Shown here: piece by piece, positions 1 to 8,262 of the stretch
How positions within the stretch are numbered: position 1 is the first letter of the stretch
Layout: each line of letters starts with the position of its first letter
NCBI GenBank assembly: GCA_022483245.1
Contig: JAKVNR010000001.1
Span: 1,178,001-1,242,000 of the forward strand
Direction of reading: 5' to 3'
Length of the DNA: 64,000 nt
Source: Lactobacillus sp.
GTDB lineage: Bacteria; Bacillota; Bacilli; Lactobacillales; Lactobacillaceae
Notes under the pieces: model-generated
Database searches by the model: none
Seen by the model: the letters and a program-made list of their open reading frames with translations, nothing else
Told to the model about the DNA's origin: nothing
Translations under genes and position numbers: made by a program

Positions 1-800
1 GACATATCAGGTTGAGCAAGTAGCCGCTTAGCCTCAATCATCCGGCGTTCGTTGACATGGTCCACGAAGGACTTGCCAGTTTTATTTTTCACTAAAGTGG
101 AGAAGTAATTTTCGTTAAAGCCGAAATAGTCAGCTGCCTGCTTCAAAGTTACATCCATATAGTGAGCATCAATGAAGCCATCAAGCGTGCTGCCCTCAAA
201 AACAACTTGGTTCACATCACCAGCCATGGTGTAACGCTGAGCTTGAATCGAATAAACCAAAGCTGACGCTAATTGTGCATTAGCCAGCGGAGCTGCAAAC
301 ATATCCTTGTTGAAATAAGAATTGACCGTATCTTCTAACAGCTGGGCTGGCCGCATGGCTAATTTATTTTTAAGCCATAAACAGCCTTCATCATCAATTT
401 TTTGATTAAGCTGATCTGCAATCTGACTTTCTTCTTGGTCAAGTTCTACTGGCGGCAATAAAGCTTGCAGCTGCATTTCAGGTGAAAATTTCATTTTCAC
501 CAGCAGCGCTTCTTTACCCATTGCTGCACCAATTTGCTCATCTTTTGGCAAAAACAAGGCATTGCCTGGTTTAATTTTGAGCTTTTTCCCGCGGACACGC
601 ACAGTCGCCTTACCCGCTAAAATCAACCAAATTTCGTTAGTGCTTAAGTCATATTCATGTACTTCTGGTGTCTGACTTTCCAGATATAAACTAAAAAAAT
701 GAAACCCCGGTCGCCCTGGTTTCAGGTAGAGTTCATTACCCTCAAAACTGCGACCTGACAGCAAGCTAGTCAGGTACGAGTGCAGTGAAAATACCACCAT
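1..800 (-). CDS. AraC-family transcriptional regulator, C-terminus cut by window edge
   Basis: About 266 residues are visible and the reading frame continues past the left edge. The N-terminal half looks like a cupin-type sensing domain (EIWLILAGKATVRVRGKKL, LFLPKDEQIGAAMG). The C-terminal part holds an AraC helix-turn-helix: MDVTLKQAADYFGFNENYFS followed by KNKTGKSFVDHVNERRMIEA, with the second HTH incomplete. The start at 800 is chosen because GAGGTGA lies 6 bases upstream. It is divergent from the thiamine-precursor transporter operon but nothing in the sequence ties it to that operon. Ligand unknown; family assignment is firm. Confidence 0.85.
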   Translation of the reverse strand, partial: MVVFSLHSYLTSLLSGRSFEGNELYLKPGRPGFHFFSLYLESQTPEVHEYDLSTNEIWLILAGKATVRVRGKKLKIKPGNALFLPKDEQIGAAMGKEALLVKMKFSPEMQLQALLPPVELDQEESQIADQLNQKIDDEGCLWLKNKLAMRPAQLLEDTVNSYFNKDMFAAPLANAQLASALVYSIQAQRYTMAGDVNQVVFEGSTLDGFIDAHYMDVTLKQAADYFGFNENYFSTLVKNKTGKSFVDHVNERRMIEAKRLLAQPDM

Positions 801-861
801 TCAAATCACCTCATTCTTCCTCTGTTGCATATATTATACAGCTTGCGGGCAGCCGCTGGCT

Positions 862-889
862 TTGCTTTTCCGATTAAATCATTTACAAT
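862..889 (+). promoter_or_regulatory. Candidate sigma-A promoter for the ykoEDC leader
   Basis: TTGCTT (862-867) and TACAAT (884-889) are separated by 16 bases and lie just upstream of the TPP riboswitch, the expected position for the leader promoter. Inferred from pattern only. Confidence 0.5.
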
Positions 890-901
890 GAGAATGACAT
901 T

Positions 902-972
902 TGGGGTGCTGCAAGGCTGAGATTATACCCGTTGAACCTGCTCTGGTTAGCGCCAGCGAAGGGATAAGCTTT
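902..972 (+). promoter_or_regulatory. TPP (thi-box) riboswitch
   Basis: The conserved blocks of the thiamine pyrophosphate aptamer are present in order: GGGGTGC, GGCTGAGA, ACCC, TTGAACCTG, the variable GTTAGCGCCAGC block and GAAGGGA. A Rho-independent terminator follows at once, so TPP binding would be expected to stop transcription of the transporter operon. The genes downstream are of the YkoEDC class, a known target of this riboswitch. Confidence 0.94.
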
Positions 973-981
973 GAATTGACA

Positions 982-1014
982 AACTAGTCGCCCTTTTTGG
1001 CGACTAGTTTTTTT
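982..1014 (+). terminator. Riboswitch expression-platform terminator
   Basis: AACTAGTCGCC pairs perfectly with GGCGACTAGTT across a short loop and is followed by an uninterrupted T run. It sits between the TPP aptamer and ykoE, making it the likely OFF-state terminator. Confidence 0.87.
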
Positions 1015-1044
1015 GTACCCTGTTTTTAACAGGAAGGATTTAGC

Positions 1045-1599
1045 ATGCAAAAACTGCACGTAAAAGACATTATTTTTTTAACATTGATCTCAATTATTTT
1101 CGGACTGATTTATCTAGGAACGGATTTCATCTATGATGGGCTCACAATTGCCCTTACGCCGTTTAAATTAGGACCACTGGCTAATGATATTATGCTGGGC
1201 ATTTGGTGCATGGCGGGCCCGCTGGCCGGCTTAATCATCCGCAAACCTGGAGCAGGATTTTTAGCAGAGTTTTTGGGTGCGGCGGTTGAATTAGCAATTG
1301 GCGGACAATGGGGCGTGGCCAATTTATTATCAGGACTGACACAAGGCCTAGGCGTTGAGCTTGGCTTTGCCCTATGCCGCTACCGGCGTTATGATTGGCT
1401 GACCTTAATTAGCACAACTACAATGACTGCCCTAGTTACGTTTGCCTACGACCTGGTCAAAAATGGTTATAGCCACTTTGCACCAGCTTTAATTGCACTC
1501 TATTTCTGCGTACGCTGGCTTTCTTTATTTATCTTCTCAGGTATCTTAGTCAAAGCCATCGCCCAATTGGTTGCTAAAAGCCAACAGGTTCGGCCATGA
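1045..1599 (+). CDS. ykoE: ECF transporter S component, YkoE family (thiamine precursor uptake)
   Basis: 184 residues, mostly hydrophobic, with five to six predicted membrane segments; GLIIRKPGAGFLAEFLGA and the GGQWG segment are typical of YkoE-like substrate-binding components. In the family, YkoE binds hydroxymethylpyrimidine or related thiamine precursors and works with an energising module. Here the module genes follow directly: ykoD overlaps by 4 bases and ykoC follows. AGGAAGGAT precedes the ATG. TPP riboswitch control supports the thiamine assignment; the exact substrate is inferred. Confidence 0.87.
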   Translation: MQKLHVKDIIFLTLISIIFGLIYLGTDFIYDGLTIALTPFKLGPLANDIMLGIWCMAGPLAGLIIRKPGAGFLAEFLGAAVELAIGGQWGVANLLSGLTQGLGVELGFALCRYRRYDWLTLISTTTMTALVTFAYDLVKNGYSHFAPALIALYFCVRWLSLFIFSGILVKAIAQLVAKSQQVRP

Positions 1600-2933
1600 C
1601 CACGATTAGCGCGCATAACCTGGTGATGTCCTATCAGCAAGAACAAGTATTAACTGGCTGTGATTTTACCATCCCTGATCATGAACTAAGTTTGCTAGTT
1701 GGCGACACTGGCAGCGGGAAATCAACTTTACTGATGCTGCTAGCCAAATTGCTTAAACCACAAGCCGGGCAAGTTAGTCCAGAACTGGCCGGTTTTATGT
1801 TCCAAGATCCGCGCCAGCAATTTGCAATGGCGACACCGCTGGATCAATTTATTTTTATTATGGAAAACCGGCAGCTAACAGCAGAAGCTGCGTGGCAAAA
1901 AATCAAAGTAGTCAGCCGGCAGTTAAAGATTACGGACTTGTGGCGGCAGCCGCTGACAACTTTATCCGGCGGGCAATTGCAGCGGGTAGCGCTGGCAGCC
2001 GCTCTGCTGCTAGAACGCGATATTTTACTGCTCGATGAACCGTTTGCTAGTGTCGACCCACAAAACCGGCAATTTATGCTGGATTTGCTCCACCGGCTCC
2101 AGCAAGCCGGCAAAACAATTTTAATTATTGACCATGACTTATCAGGCTATGAGCAGCTTTGCCAGCATATTTTTCGTTTGCAAACAGGGAAAATAACTGA
2201 ATTAACTGCTACTGAAAAAGATGCTTTATACCAAGCTGCTCAACCTAAGCAGCAAAAGTTCGCTTTGCCAGCTAACACTGAAGCAGCAGCTTTTGCTTTA
2301 AAAAACTTTTCCCTGCAGCGCGGACAGACACAATTGCTGCAGCAAATTGCCTTAAACATCCCTAGTGGGAACAGTATCCTGCTGACGGGTAGTAACGGCA
2401 GCGGAAAAAGCTCGCTCCTGCAGGTATTCAGCAAACTGCTACCCTACCAAGGACACTGCTTATATCAAGGCCGTGACCTTAGCAAGTGGCCGCGGCGGCG
2501 CTTTTTTAGTGAAGTTGGGCAAGTTTTTCAAACGGCCAGCGATCAATTTCTAACAGTCTCAGTCGCTGAAGAACTGCAGCTTAGCCAGCAGCATGGCCGC
2601 TGCAAATCAGACGTTATTCAGCAGATGCTGGTTGATTTTAACCTGGAAAAATATTTGCAGCATTCGCCTTACCTCTTGTCAGGCGGCCAGCAAAAACTCG
2701 TCCAGTTGCTCGTCATGCTCATCATGGGCCGGCCAGTTCTTCTACTTGATGAACCACTGGCTGGTCTTGACCAGGCTATGACTAAACAAGCTGCTAAGTG
2801 GTTAGCTTGGTCGCAGCAAAATTTTGCACAAACGCAAATCATTGTTAGCCACCAATCCGGTTTAAACCAGCTCTGCCGCTATCATTTGCGACTGGCTAAC
2901 CAGAGTTTATCGTTTCAGGAGGGTCTAGCATGA
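1596..2933 (+). CDS. ykoD: ECF transporter duplicated ATPase, YkoD family
   Basis: 445 residues holding two complete ABC ATPase domains in one chain, as in YkoD rather than the separate EcfA1/EcfA2. Domain 1 shows Walker A GDTGSGKST (about residue 36), signature LSGGQLQRVALA and Walker B ILLLDEP. Domain 2 shows Walker A GSNGSGKSS, signature LSGGQQKLVQ and Walker B VLLLDEP. It would hydrolyse ATP at the inner face of the membrane to drive uptake through YkoE/YkoC. The start codon overlaps the ykoE stop and its end overlaps ykoC, indicating translational coupling. Confidence 0.92.
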   Translation: MTTISAHNLVMSYQQEQVLTGCDFTIPDHELSLLVGDTGSGKSTLLMLLAKLLKPQAGQVSPELAGFMFQDPRQQFAMATPLDQFIFIMENRQLTAEAAWQKIKVVSRQLKITDLWRQPLTTLSGGQLQRVALAAALLLERDILLLDEPFASVDPQNRQFMLDLLHRLQQAGKTILIIDHDLSGYEQLCQHIFRLQTGKITELTATEKDALYQAAQPKQQKFALPANTEAAAFALKNFSLQRGQTQLLQQIALNIPSGNSILLTGSNGSGKSSLLQVFSKLLPYQGHCLYQGRDLSKWPRRRFFSEVGQVFQTASDQFLTVSVAEELQLSQQHGRCKSDVIQQMLVDFNLEKYLQHSPYLLSGGQQKLVQLLVMLIMGRPVLLLDEPLAGLDQAMTKQAAKWLAWSQQNFAQTQIIVSHQSGLNQLCRYHLRLANQSLSFQEGLA

Positions 2934-3583
2934 ATCCAGGCGTTAAACTACTGCTGGCAATCCTCATTGCCTTTTTAGCTTCAATCAACGCCAGCCTGAC
3001 TGCTAACTTAGCAGTCATCATTGGTGGCTGTTTATATCTGCTTTTTAAAAAGTTAACTTGGCGGCGCTGGCTCCTACTTATCTTTTTGCCGCTGCCAGCC
3101 GCTGCCGCTATTTTTTCAGCTATTTACTGGGGCAAAACTCATACCAGTTTGCAATATGCGTTAATTTTAACTACACGGATTTATGTTTTCGTTATTGCTG
3201 GTACCTGCGTTGGTGTTCATTTGTCACCCACAACTTTGGTCAGATCGCTTGAACAAAATTTCCACTTGCCAAGTAAATATGCTTATGGGATCTTAGCTGG
3301 TCTTAATTTATTTCCGCAAATGCAGCGAGCCGTGAAGGTAATTCGCGCTGCTGGCGACATGCGCGGCGAATTTTTATCATGGTGGTCGCCGCGCCTATAT
3401 TTCAAGGCTTGTGTAACAGCTATTAGCGCTGCTGAAAACTTAACCCAGGGACTGCAAGCAGCCGCCTTTATCGAAGATCAGCCGCGCAGCGTGATCGCTT
3501 CGGTATCACTAACTAAAAAAGACTGGCAAGAATTCAGTCTAATCCTCGCCAGCTTTTGCCTGCTTTTATTTACTTGTCCTTAA
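2930..3583 (+). CDS. ykoC: ECF transporter transmembrane T component, YkoC family
   Basis: 217 residues with several hydrophobic segments and the cytoplasmic coupling-helix motif RAAGDMRGE typical of EcfT proteins, which contacts the ATPase domains. It is the last gene of the riboswitch-controlled operon, overlaps ykoD by 4 bases and converges with the DUF4931 gene, the two stop codons overlapping. Slightly shorter than many EcfT proteins but within the range of YkoC. Confidence 0.87.
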   Translation: MNPGVKLLLAILIAFLASINASLTANLAVIIGGCLYLLFKKLTWRRWLLLIFLPLPAAAAIFSAIYWGKTHTSLQYALILTTRIYVFVIAGTCVGVHLSPTTLVRSLEQNFHLPSKYAYGILAGLNLFPQMQRAVKVIRAAGDMRGEFLSWWSPRLYFKACVTAISAAENLTQGLQAAAFIEDQPRSVIASVSLTKKDWQEFSLILASFCLLLFTCP

Positions 3584-4386
3584 TCAAACCGAATGCCATT
3601 AGTGATAAAACCGTGCAAACGGTTAGCTTCCCAGTGCAGCGTTTCTTCATCGTCCACTTGAGACAGCTTATAGCCTACAAAATATGGCGGGGCATAAAAC
3701 CGCGGGATAATCTTGCAGCAAGTTCCCTCACCGCCTTTTAACGGATAGAAAAACAAATTATAGGAATCCACGCCATGCGAGAGCACTGCTCGCACGTACT
3801 GGGTTCCTTTTTGAATGAGATCAGCCCAAACCGACAAATGCGTATTATCAGCCGTAATAATATTGACCTCTTGATAGCCTTGCACAGGATGCTCGGATAA
3901 ATTCATCTCAATCGGTCCGCTTTTGGCAACCTCATAACCCGTAAAATTATTTGGCTTAATCTGCCGGTAAGCATCTTGTTGATAAAAACCAACCAGCTGC
4001 ATATGCGGGTGCCGCAAAGAACCATCGGCCTTCGGGCCAAAATTTTTATACCAAACGACACTATGAAAGCGGCCAGAATTATTCATTTTTTGAAAACATG
4101 ACAAGGCAAATTTCATCAAAGCGCGGTTGCTTTCCACCGTATAAGTTGAAATATCTCCCTGGTGGTCACTTGATTCGATCAAAATCGTCTGTTCAGTATC
4201 ACGCAAGGTCGGATACTTATTGTGCAACCAGATCATATCTTTTTCACACCGGTAAATGCCAGTCAAATGCGGGACATCGCAAAATGGGCACGGCTGCGGG
4301 GTATTGCTGGCCCGATTGGAAAAGTCATAGTCATAGGGCTTGCGTTTGCCAATCCGGTACTCATAAACTAATGGATCATCATTCAT
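3580..4386 (-). CDS. DUF4931 protein, HIT/GalT-like fold
   Basis: 268 residues. PCPFCD near residue 33 resembles the zinc-binding CxxC of galactose-1-phosphate uridylyltransferases, and RHPHMQLVGF in the middle matches the HPHxQ nucleotidyl-transfer motif of the HIT superfamily. DUF4931 proteins are widespread in lactobacilli but their substrate is not established. It lies 9 bases downstream of rlmH and is probably co-transcribed with it; AAGGAG precedes the ATG. Confidence 0.78.
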   Translation of the reverse strand: MNDDPLVYEYRIGKRKPYDYDFSNRASNTPQPCPFCDVPHLTGIYRCEKDMIWLHNKYPTLRDTEQTILIESSDHQGDISTYTVESNRALMKFALSCFQKMNNSGRFHSVVWYKNFGPKADGSLRHPHMQLVGFYQQDAYRQIKPNNFTGYEVAKSGPIEMNLSEHPVQGYQEVNIITADNTHLSVWADLIQKGTQYVRAVLSHGVDSYNLFFYPLKGGEGTCCKIIPRFYAPPYFVGYKLSQVDDEETLHWEANRLHGFITNGIRFD

Positions 4387-4395
4387 AATTGCTCC

Positions 4396-4875
4396 TTACT
4401 TGTGGTATGGACTGCCGCTATTAATCATGAAAGCCCGATAAATCTGTTCAATCAGGACTAGCCGCATCAACTGGTGCGGCATCGTAAATTTGCCAAAACT
4501 CAGCAAATCATCGCCGCGCTGGTTAACAGCTGGACTAGTGCCAAGCGAGCCGCCAATAACAAAAGTCAAATTTGAATGCCCATAAGTTGTCAGGTCCGCA
4601 ATTTTTTGCGCAAACTCTTCGCTAGTACGTTCTTTGCCCTTAATGGCGGTGACAAATACATACTCATTATCCTTAATCTTGCTTAAAATTCGCTCGCCCT
4701 CGGTAGCTTTAACCTGGTTCATTTGCGCCGGGCTTAAAGTTTCCGGGGCTTTTTCATCTGGAACTTGGACAATTTCTACCTTCGCAAAGCGGGTCAGCCG
4801 TTTGCTGTACTCTGCAATCGCTTCTCGCCAATAGCGTTCTTTCAGTTTTCCAACACATACAATCTTAATTTTCAT
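4396..4875 (-). CDS. rlmH: 23S rRNA (pseudouridine1915-N3)-methyltransferase RlmH
   Basis: 159 residues from the start at 4875 ([16 protein letters not shown]), the usual length of this SPOUT methyltransferase. The SAM-binding knot segment [10 protein letters not shown] and the conserved C-terminus [11 protein letters not shown]...SPYHK are intact. An in-frame extension upstream exists but lacks family similarity and crosses the DnaA-box region, so the shorter start is preferred. Gene order after htrA matches other lactobacilli. Confidence 0.97.
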   Translation of the reverse strand: MKIKIVCVGKLKERYWREAIAEYSKRLTRFAKVEIVQVPDEKAPETLSPAQMNQVKATEGERILSKIKDNEYVFVTAIKGKERTSEEFAQKIADLTTYGHSNLTFVIGGSLGTSPAVNQRGDDLLSFGKFTMPHQLMRLVLIEQIYRAFMINSGSPYHK

Positions 4876-4879
4876 AATT

Positions 4880-5280
4880 TCTATTTTACCACCAGAATTT
4901 ACATTGATTCCACATGGCTTATCCACATGTGTGTATAAGCAAATCGAATATTTAGTGGCAAATTTTTGTTCTGCCCCATAAATTGTGGTGGCAAATTTTT
5001 TTGAAAAAATTTTTCCAGTGAATTTAACCACAGTCGGTGTAAATCTTTGTTAATTACAGATAATCCTTGCCAAATGCTGATATATCGCGCTGAACACTTG
5101 TTCAAAGCAACAATTTTTATGATGTTTTTGACACAAATTAACGTATTTTCCACACTAGTCTTCGACAGAATTCGCCAATTTATCCACAATCCACAGTTTT
5201 ATCCACATTTTTACACAAGTAGTGCTTAAGTTGACAAGTTTTGACAAATGTCATTTCCGAACAGGAACATGTTTCACATT
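4880..5280. promoter_or_regulatory. Intergenic cluster of DnaA-box-like 9-mers between rlmH and htrA
   Basis: Perfect TTATCCACA occurs at 4919-4927, 5180-5188 and 5199-5207. TGTGTATAA (inverse of TTATNCACA form) lies at 4930-4938 and a one-mismatch TTTTCCACA at 5146-5154. A further perfect TTATCCACA sits in the htrA coding region at 6451-6459. The 470-base gap is AT-rich and has no gene. The boxes could titrate DnaA or regulate rlmH; the true oriC should be near dnaA beyond the right edge. Function is inferred. Confidence 0.55.
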
Positions 5281-5291
5281 ATTTTTATTAA

Positions 5292-5325
5292 TAAAAAACA
5301 GACGACTGCTGAGCAATCGTCTGTT
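5292..5325 (-). terminator. htrA terminator
   Basis: An inverted repeat (AACAGACGA...TCGTCTGTT) directly downstream of htrA on the minus strand is followed by a T run. Confidence 0.82.
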
Positions 5326-5348
5326 AATTATTAAATAGTAAACTTTTC

Positions 5349-6581
5349 TTACTTGCGCAAGTTTACTGATAAGTTAGTCTTATGGCCATCACGCACAATT
5401 TGCAAGCTAATCGTATCGCCCAGCTTGTGAGAGTACAGGATCGTATGCAAGGTAGCCACATCGTCAACCTGCTTATTATCAGCCTTCACGATAATGTCGC
5501 CCTTGTGGACACCGGCACTAGCTGCACTTGATCCGCGAGTAACGCTGGCCACATAAACGCCAGATTTAACTGAATCAGGAATTGATAATTTCTTGCGTCC
5601 GTAGGAAGTCAGCTGGTTAATATCAGCCACTTTAATTCCTAATTGTGGGCGGGTGATTTTACCATTTTTAACTAACTGGTTGATAATCACAACTACTTCA
5701 TCACTTGGGATCGCGAAGCCCATCCCTTCAACTGACGTCCCGTCGCTTGATTGTGACAGTTTCATTGAATTGATGCCGACCACCTTGCCGTTTTGATCAA
5801 CTAATGGGCCACCAGAGTTACCTGGGTTAATCGCAGCGTCAGTCTGGATAACGGTGGCCTGACTGCCAGAAGTGCTGGTGGTAATGGTCCGCCGTGAAGC
5901 AGAAATAATCCCTTGCGTCACAGAAGTTGCATATTCACTACCCATTGGTGAACCAACCGCGATCACTGGATCGCCTGGCTGCAAATTCTTAGAACTGCCA
6001 AATTGCGCGGTTTGAGTAACGTACTTACTGTCAATTGTTAACACGGCTAGGTCAGTCACCGAGTCAGTCCCGACTAATTTAGCAGTAACTTTTTTGCCAG
6101 AACTCAAAATAACTTGCAACTTATCACTGCCTGAAACCACGTGATTATTAGTTACAATGTAGCCCTTGCCGCCACTAGTCATATAAATCACGCCAGAGCC
6201 TTCACTATAAGTTTCCAGCTTGCTTGATGAACTCTTGCTATTGCTGCTACTGCCGCCATCACCGCCAAACAGGCTCCACAAGTCATCTTCAGATGATTGT
6301 GACTTAGCCCGCTGCAAGTTAACAACTGACACGACAGCATTCTTAACTTTTTTGAAAGCAGGCGTCATTTGCCCACTATTCGCTGAAGATTTGCTGGAAC
6401 TAGAGCTGCTTGATTGCGTAATCGTTGCTTGCGGGGTGCTTGCCTGATTGTTATCCACACGGCTTAACCCTGCATAAGCGATCCCACCACCGAGCAGACC
6501 GGCGACAACGCCTATCACGCCAGCTTTAACTAAAATACTTTGTTTTTTTTGCGTTTGTTTTGGTTTTTGTTCAGTAGTCAT
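5349..6581 (-). CDS. htrA: HtrA/DegP-like membrane-anchored serine protease
   Basis: About 410 residues. A cytoplasmic N-terminus is followed by one membrane anchor (AGVIGVVAGLLGGGIAYAGL), a Ser-rich linker, the trypsin-like protease domain and one C-terminal PDZ domain. Catalytic triad: His in VTNNHVVSG, Asp in SVTDLAVL, Ser in NPGNSGGPL. It degrades misfolded exported proteins at the cell surface. The start MTTEQ (6581) is preferred over the ATG six bases upstream because GAGG is then 7 bases away. A TATAAT at 6615-6620 (minus) may give it its own promoter at the end of the wal operon. Confidence 0.95.
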   Translation of the reverse strand: MTTEQKPKQTQKKQSILVKAGVIGVVAGLLGGGIAYAGLSRVDNNQASTPQATITQSSSSSSSKSSANSGQMTPAFKKVKNAVVSVVNLQRAKSQSSEDDLWSLFGGDGGSSSNSKSSSSKLETYSEGSGVIYMTSGGKGYIVTNNHVVSGSDKLQVILSSGKKVTAKLVGTDSVTDLAVLTIDSKYVTQTAQFGSSKNLQPGDPVIAVGSPMGSEYATSVTQGIISASRRTITTSTSGSQATVIQTDAAINPGNSGGPLVDQNGKVVGINSMKLSQSSDGTSVEGMGFAIPSDEVVVIINQLVKNGKITRPQLGIKVADINQLTSYGRKKLSIPDSVKSGVYVASVTRGSSAASAGVHKGDIIVKADNKQVDDVATLHTILYSHKLGDTISLQIVRDGHKTNLSVNLRK

Positions 6582-6653
6582 TTGCATCCCTCACTGATCA
6601 TTATTAATTGTTATTATATAAAACAAACTTGAAAAAAGTATGAATTTTGCTTT

Positions 6654-7451
6654 TTAAATTGTAATTAACCCAGTCGGTTGTTCTGGTTCAGTGTCAATCA
6701 ACCGCAAATCTGAGGCAAAATCAGCATCCTGCTGGATAAGCAAATCTTTAGCTACTTGATGGGCCAACTGCTGAGTGTTGTTGTGCTGACTGCGGTGGGC
6801 TAAAAATACGTGCTTAGTCCGTTTAGTAATAACATCGGCTAAGGCAGTGCCAGCTTCTTTGTTAGACAAATGCCCCACATCCGACAAAATTCGCTGCTTT
6901 AGCGACCATGAATAAGGGCCATGGCGCAGCATTTGCGTATCATAGTTAAATTCCATCAAATAAGCATCACAATCTTGAATCGTGTCTTCAACTTGCGCTG
7001 AAACATAACCAGTATCGGTTAAAAAAGCCATCCGCTGGCCGCCGCTGCTAAAAACATAATATTGCGGTTGAGCTGCATCATGACTAGTTGCAAAGGCAGT
7101 CACGTCCAAATCACCTAAAGTTTTTGTTTGCCCTGGTTCGATCGTATTCAACTGCTGGACTGGCAAACGGCCAATTTTATCGGTATCGAGCAAATACTGC
7201 CAAGTACCAGCATTAGCAAAGGCAGAAATTCGCGGGTAACGGCGCAACAAGACGCCCAAACCGCCGCTGTGGTCAGTATGATCATGGCTCAAAAAGGCGA
7301 GGTCAATTTCATCAATGTCCACACCAACAGCTTGCAGCAGCTGTTTAGTTTTTTTACCAGATAAACCGGCATCCATCAAAATTTTGTGCTGTTTTGTTTG
7401 CAGCAGACTGACATTACCAGTCGAACCGCTCGCTAAAACTGCGACCTGCAT
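6654..7451 (-). CDS. walJ: WalJ (YycJ) metallo-beta-lactamase-fold hydrolase
   Basis: 265 residues with the metal-binding signature SHDHTDHSGG near residue 56, and further ligands in TSHDAA and the C-terminal AHRSQHN. YycJ proteins are cytoplasmic MBL-fold nucleases/phosphodiesterases linked to the WalRK operon and to coordination of cell division with replication. Lies 15 bases after yycI in the operon. Confidence 0.94.
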   Translation of the reverse strand: MQVAVLASGSTGNVSLLQTKQHKILMDAGLSGKKTKQLLQAVGVDIDEIDLAFLSHDHTDHSGGLGVLLRRYPRISAFANAGTWQYLLDTDKIGRLPVQQLNTIEPGQTKTLGDLDVTAFATSHDAAQPQYYVFSSGGQRMAFLTDTGYVSAQVEDTIQDCDAYLMEFNYDTQMLRHGPYSWSLKQRILSDVGHLSNKEAGTALADVITKRTKHVFLAHRSQHNNTQQLAHQVAKDLLIQQDADFASDLRLIDTEPEQPTGLITI

Positions 7452-7466
7452 CCCCTCATCCCTTCT

Positions 7467-8261
7467 TTAATTGCTAGTTGGCAGGAGCGCCCCAGTAAAG
7501 GCGTTAATTTGCTTAACACTAGTCCCACCTGTTGCCCGGCTGACCAAATCAATCCGCCAGACCGGCAAGAAAATGATATTGCCGCGGACATTAGTCAAAT
7601 GGCCGTAGCCTAATTTAACGGCTTTAACTTTAGTATTATTAGGCAATTCGCTCAATGTATATAACGATTTCACCGCATGGCGGGCGCCAATGGTGGCTTG
7701 CTTTTCACGCACAGCTGTCACGCTGCTCAAATATGACTGCCGGTAACTGATAATACTGTTCCGGCTGACGGTAATTTCTAGTTTTGCACCATTAAAATAC
7801 AGCGGTCCATAATCTGAATTTTGTACAAAAACATAGGTATTTTCATTAGAAGCCACACTATCGTATAAATAGTGTTTGCCATACGCCACATTAGCTGGAT
7901 CACGGACAAACTTTTTCACTTGTTGCAAAGCTTTAGCAGCATGCTTACTAAGTTTTACTGGCTTCGTCAAAGTCACTGTCAAAATTTTATCGCTTGTTGA
8001 ATAAGAGCGAGTGCCATGAACATTCACTTGATTCAACTGATCTTTTTGCTTAGCTGCTAAATAATACCCATCCTGAGGTTGGTCAGAGAGTTTTTTAGGC
8101 AGCACAATATTATCCGTTGCCATTTCCCGATACAAGCTCGTCCAACTTTTTTGAGCTGGATCAGACAACTGGATCGGGGTGTGCAAAATTTCAAAGCCTA
8201 AAAAGATGTTAATGCCGAGGAAAACCACCAGCAAAATAGCTTCAATGCGTTTAAAATCCAT
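7467..8261 (-). CDS. yycI: WalRK regulatory membrane protein YycI
   Basis: 264 residues with one N-terminal membrane helix (AILLVVFLGINIFLGFEIL) and an extracellular domain. In Firmicutes YycI pairs with YycH outside the membrane and restrains or tunes the WalK kinase. The start follows the yycH stop by one base, and the gene order yycH-yycI-walJ is conserved. Confidence 0.92.
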   Translation of the reverse strand: MDFKRIEAILLVVFLGINIFLGFEILHTPIQLSDPAQKSWTSLYREMATDNIVLPKKLSDQPQDGYYLAAKQKDQLNQVNVHGTRSYSTSDKILTVTLTKPVKLSKHAAKALQQVKKFVRDPANVAYGKHYLYDSVASNENTYVFVQNSDYGPLYFNGAKLEITVSRNSIISYRQSYLSSVTAVREKQATIGARHAVKSLYTLSELPNNTKVKAVKLGYGHLTNVRGNIIFLPVWRIDLVSRATGGTSVKQINAFTGALLPTSN

Positions 8262-8262
8262 G

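Noticed and set aside
4876-5031. N-terminal extension of RlmH
   Set aside because: The frame is open, but the extension has no family similarity, and the standard 159-residue start fits the family exactly.
4880-5280. Chromosomal replication origin proper
   Set aside because: DnaA boxes are present, but there is no dnaA/dnaN here. The gene order ssb-rpsR-gdpP-rplI-dnaB at the right edge places oriC outside the window to the right.
5268-5282. Another parS site
   Set aside because: Only the half TGTTTCACAT is present; the other arm does not match.
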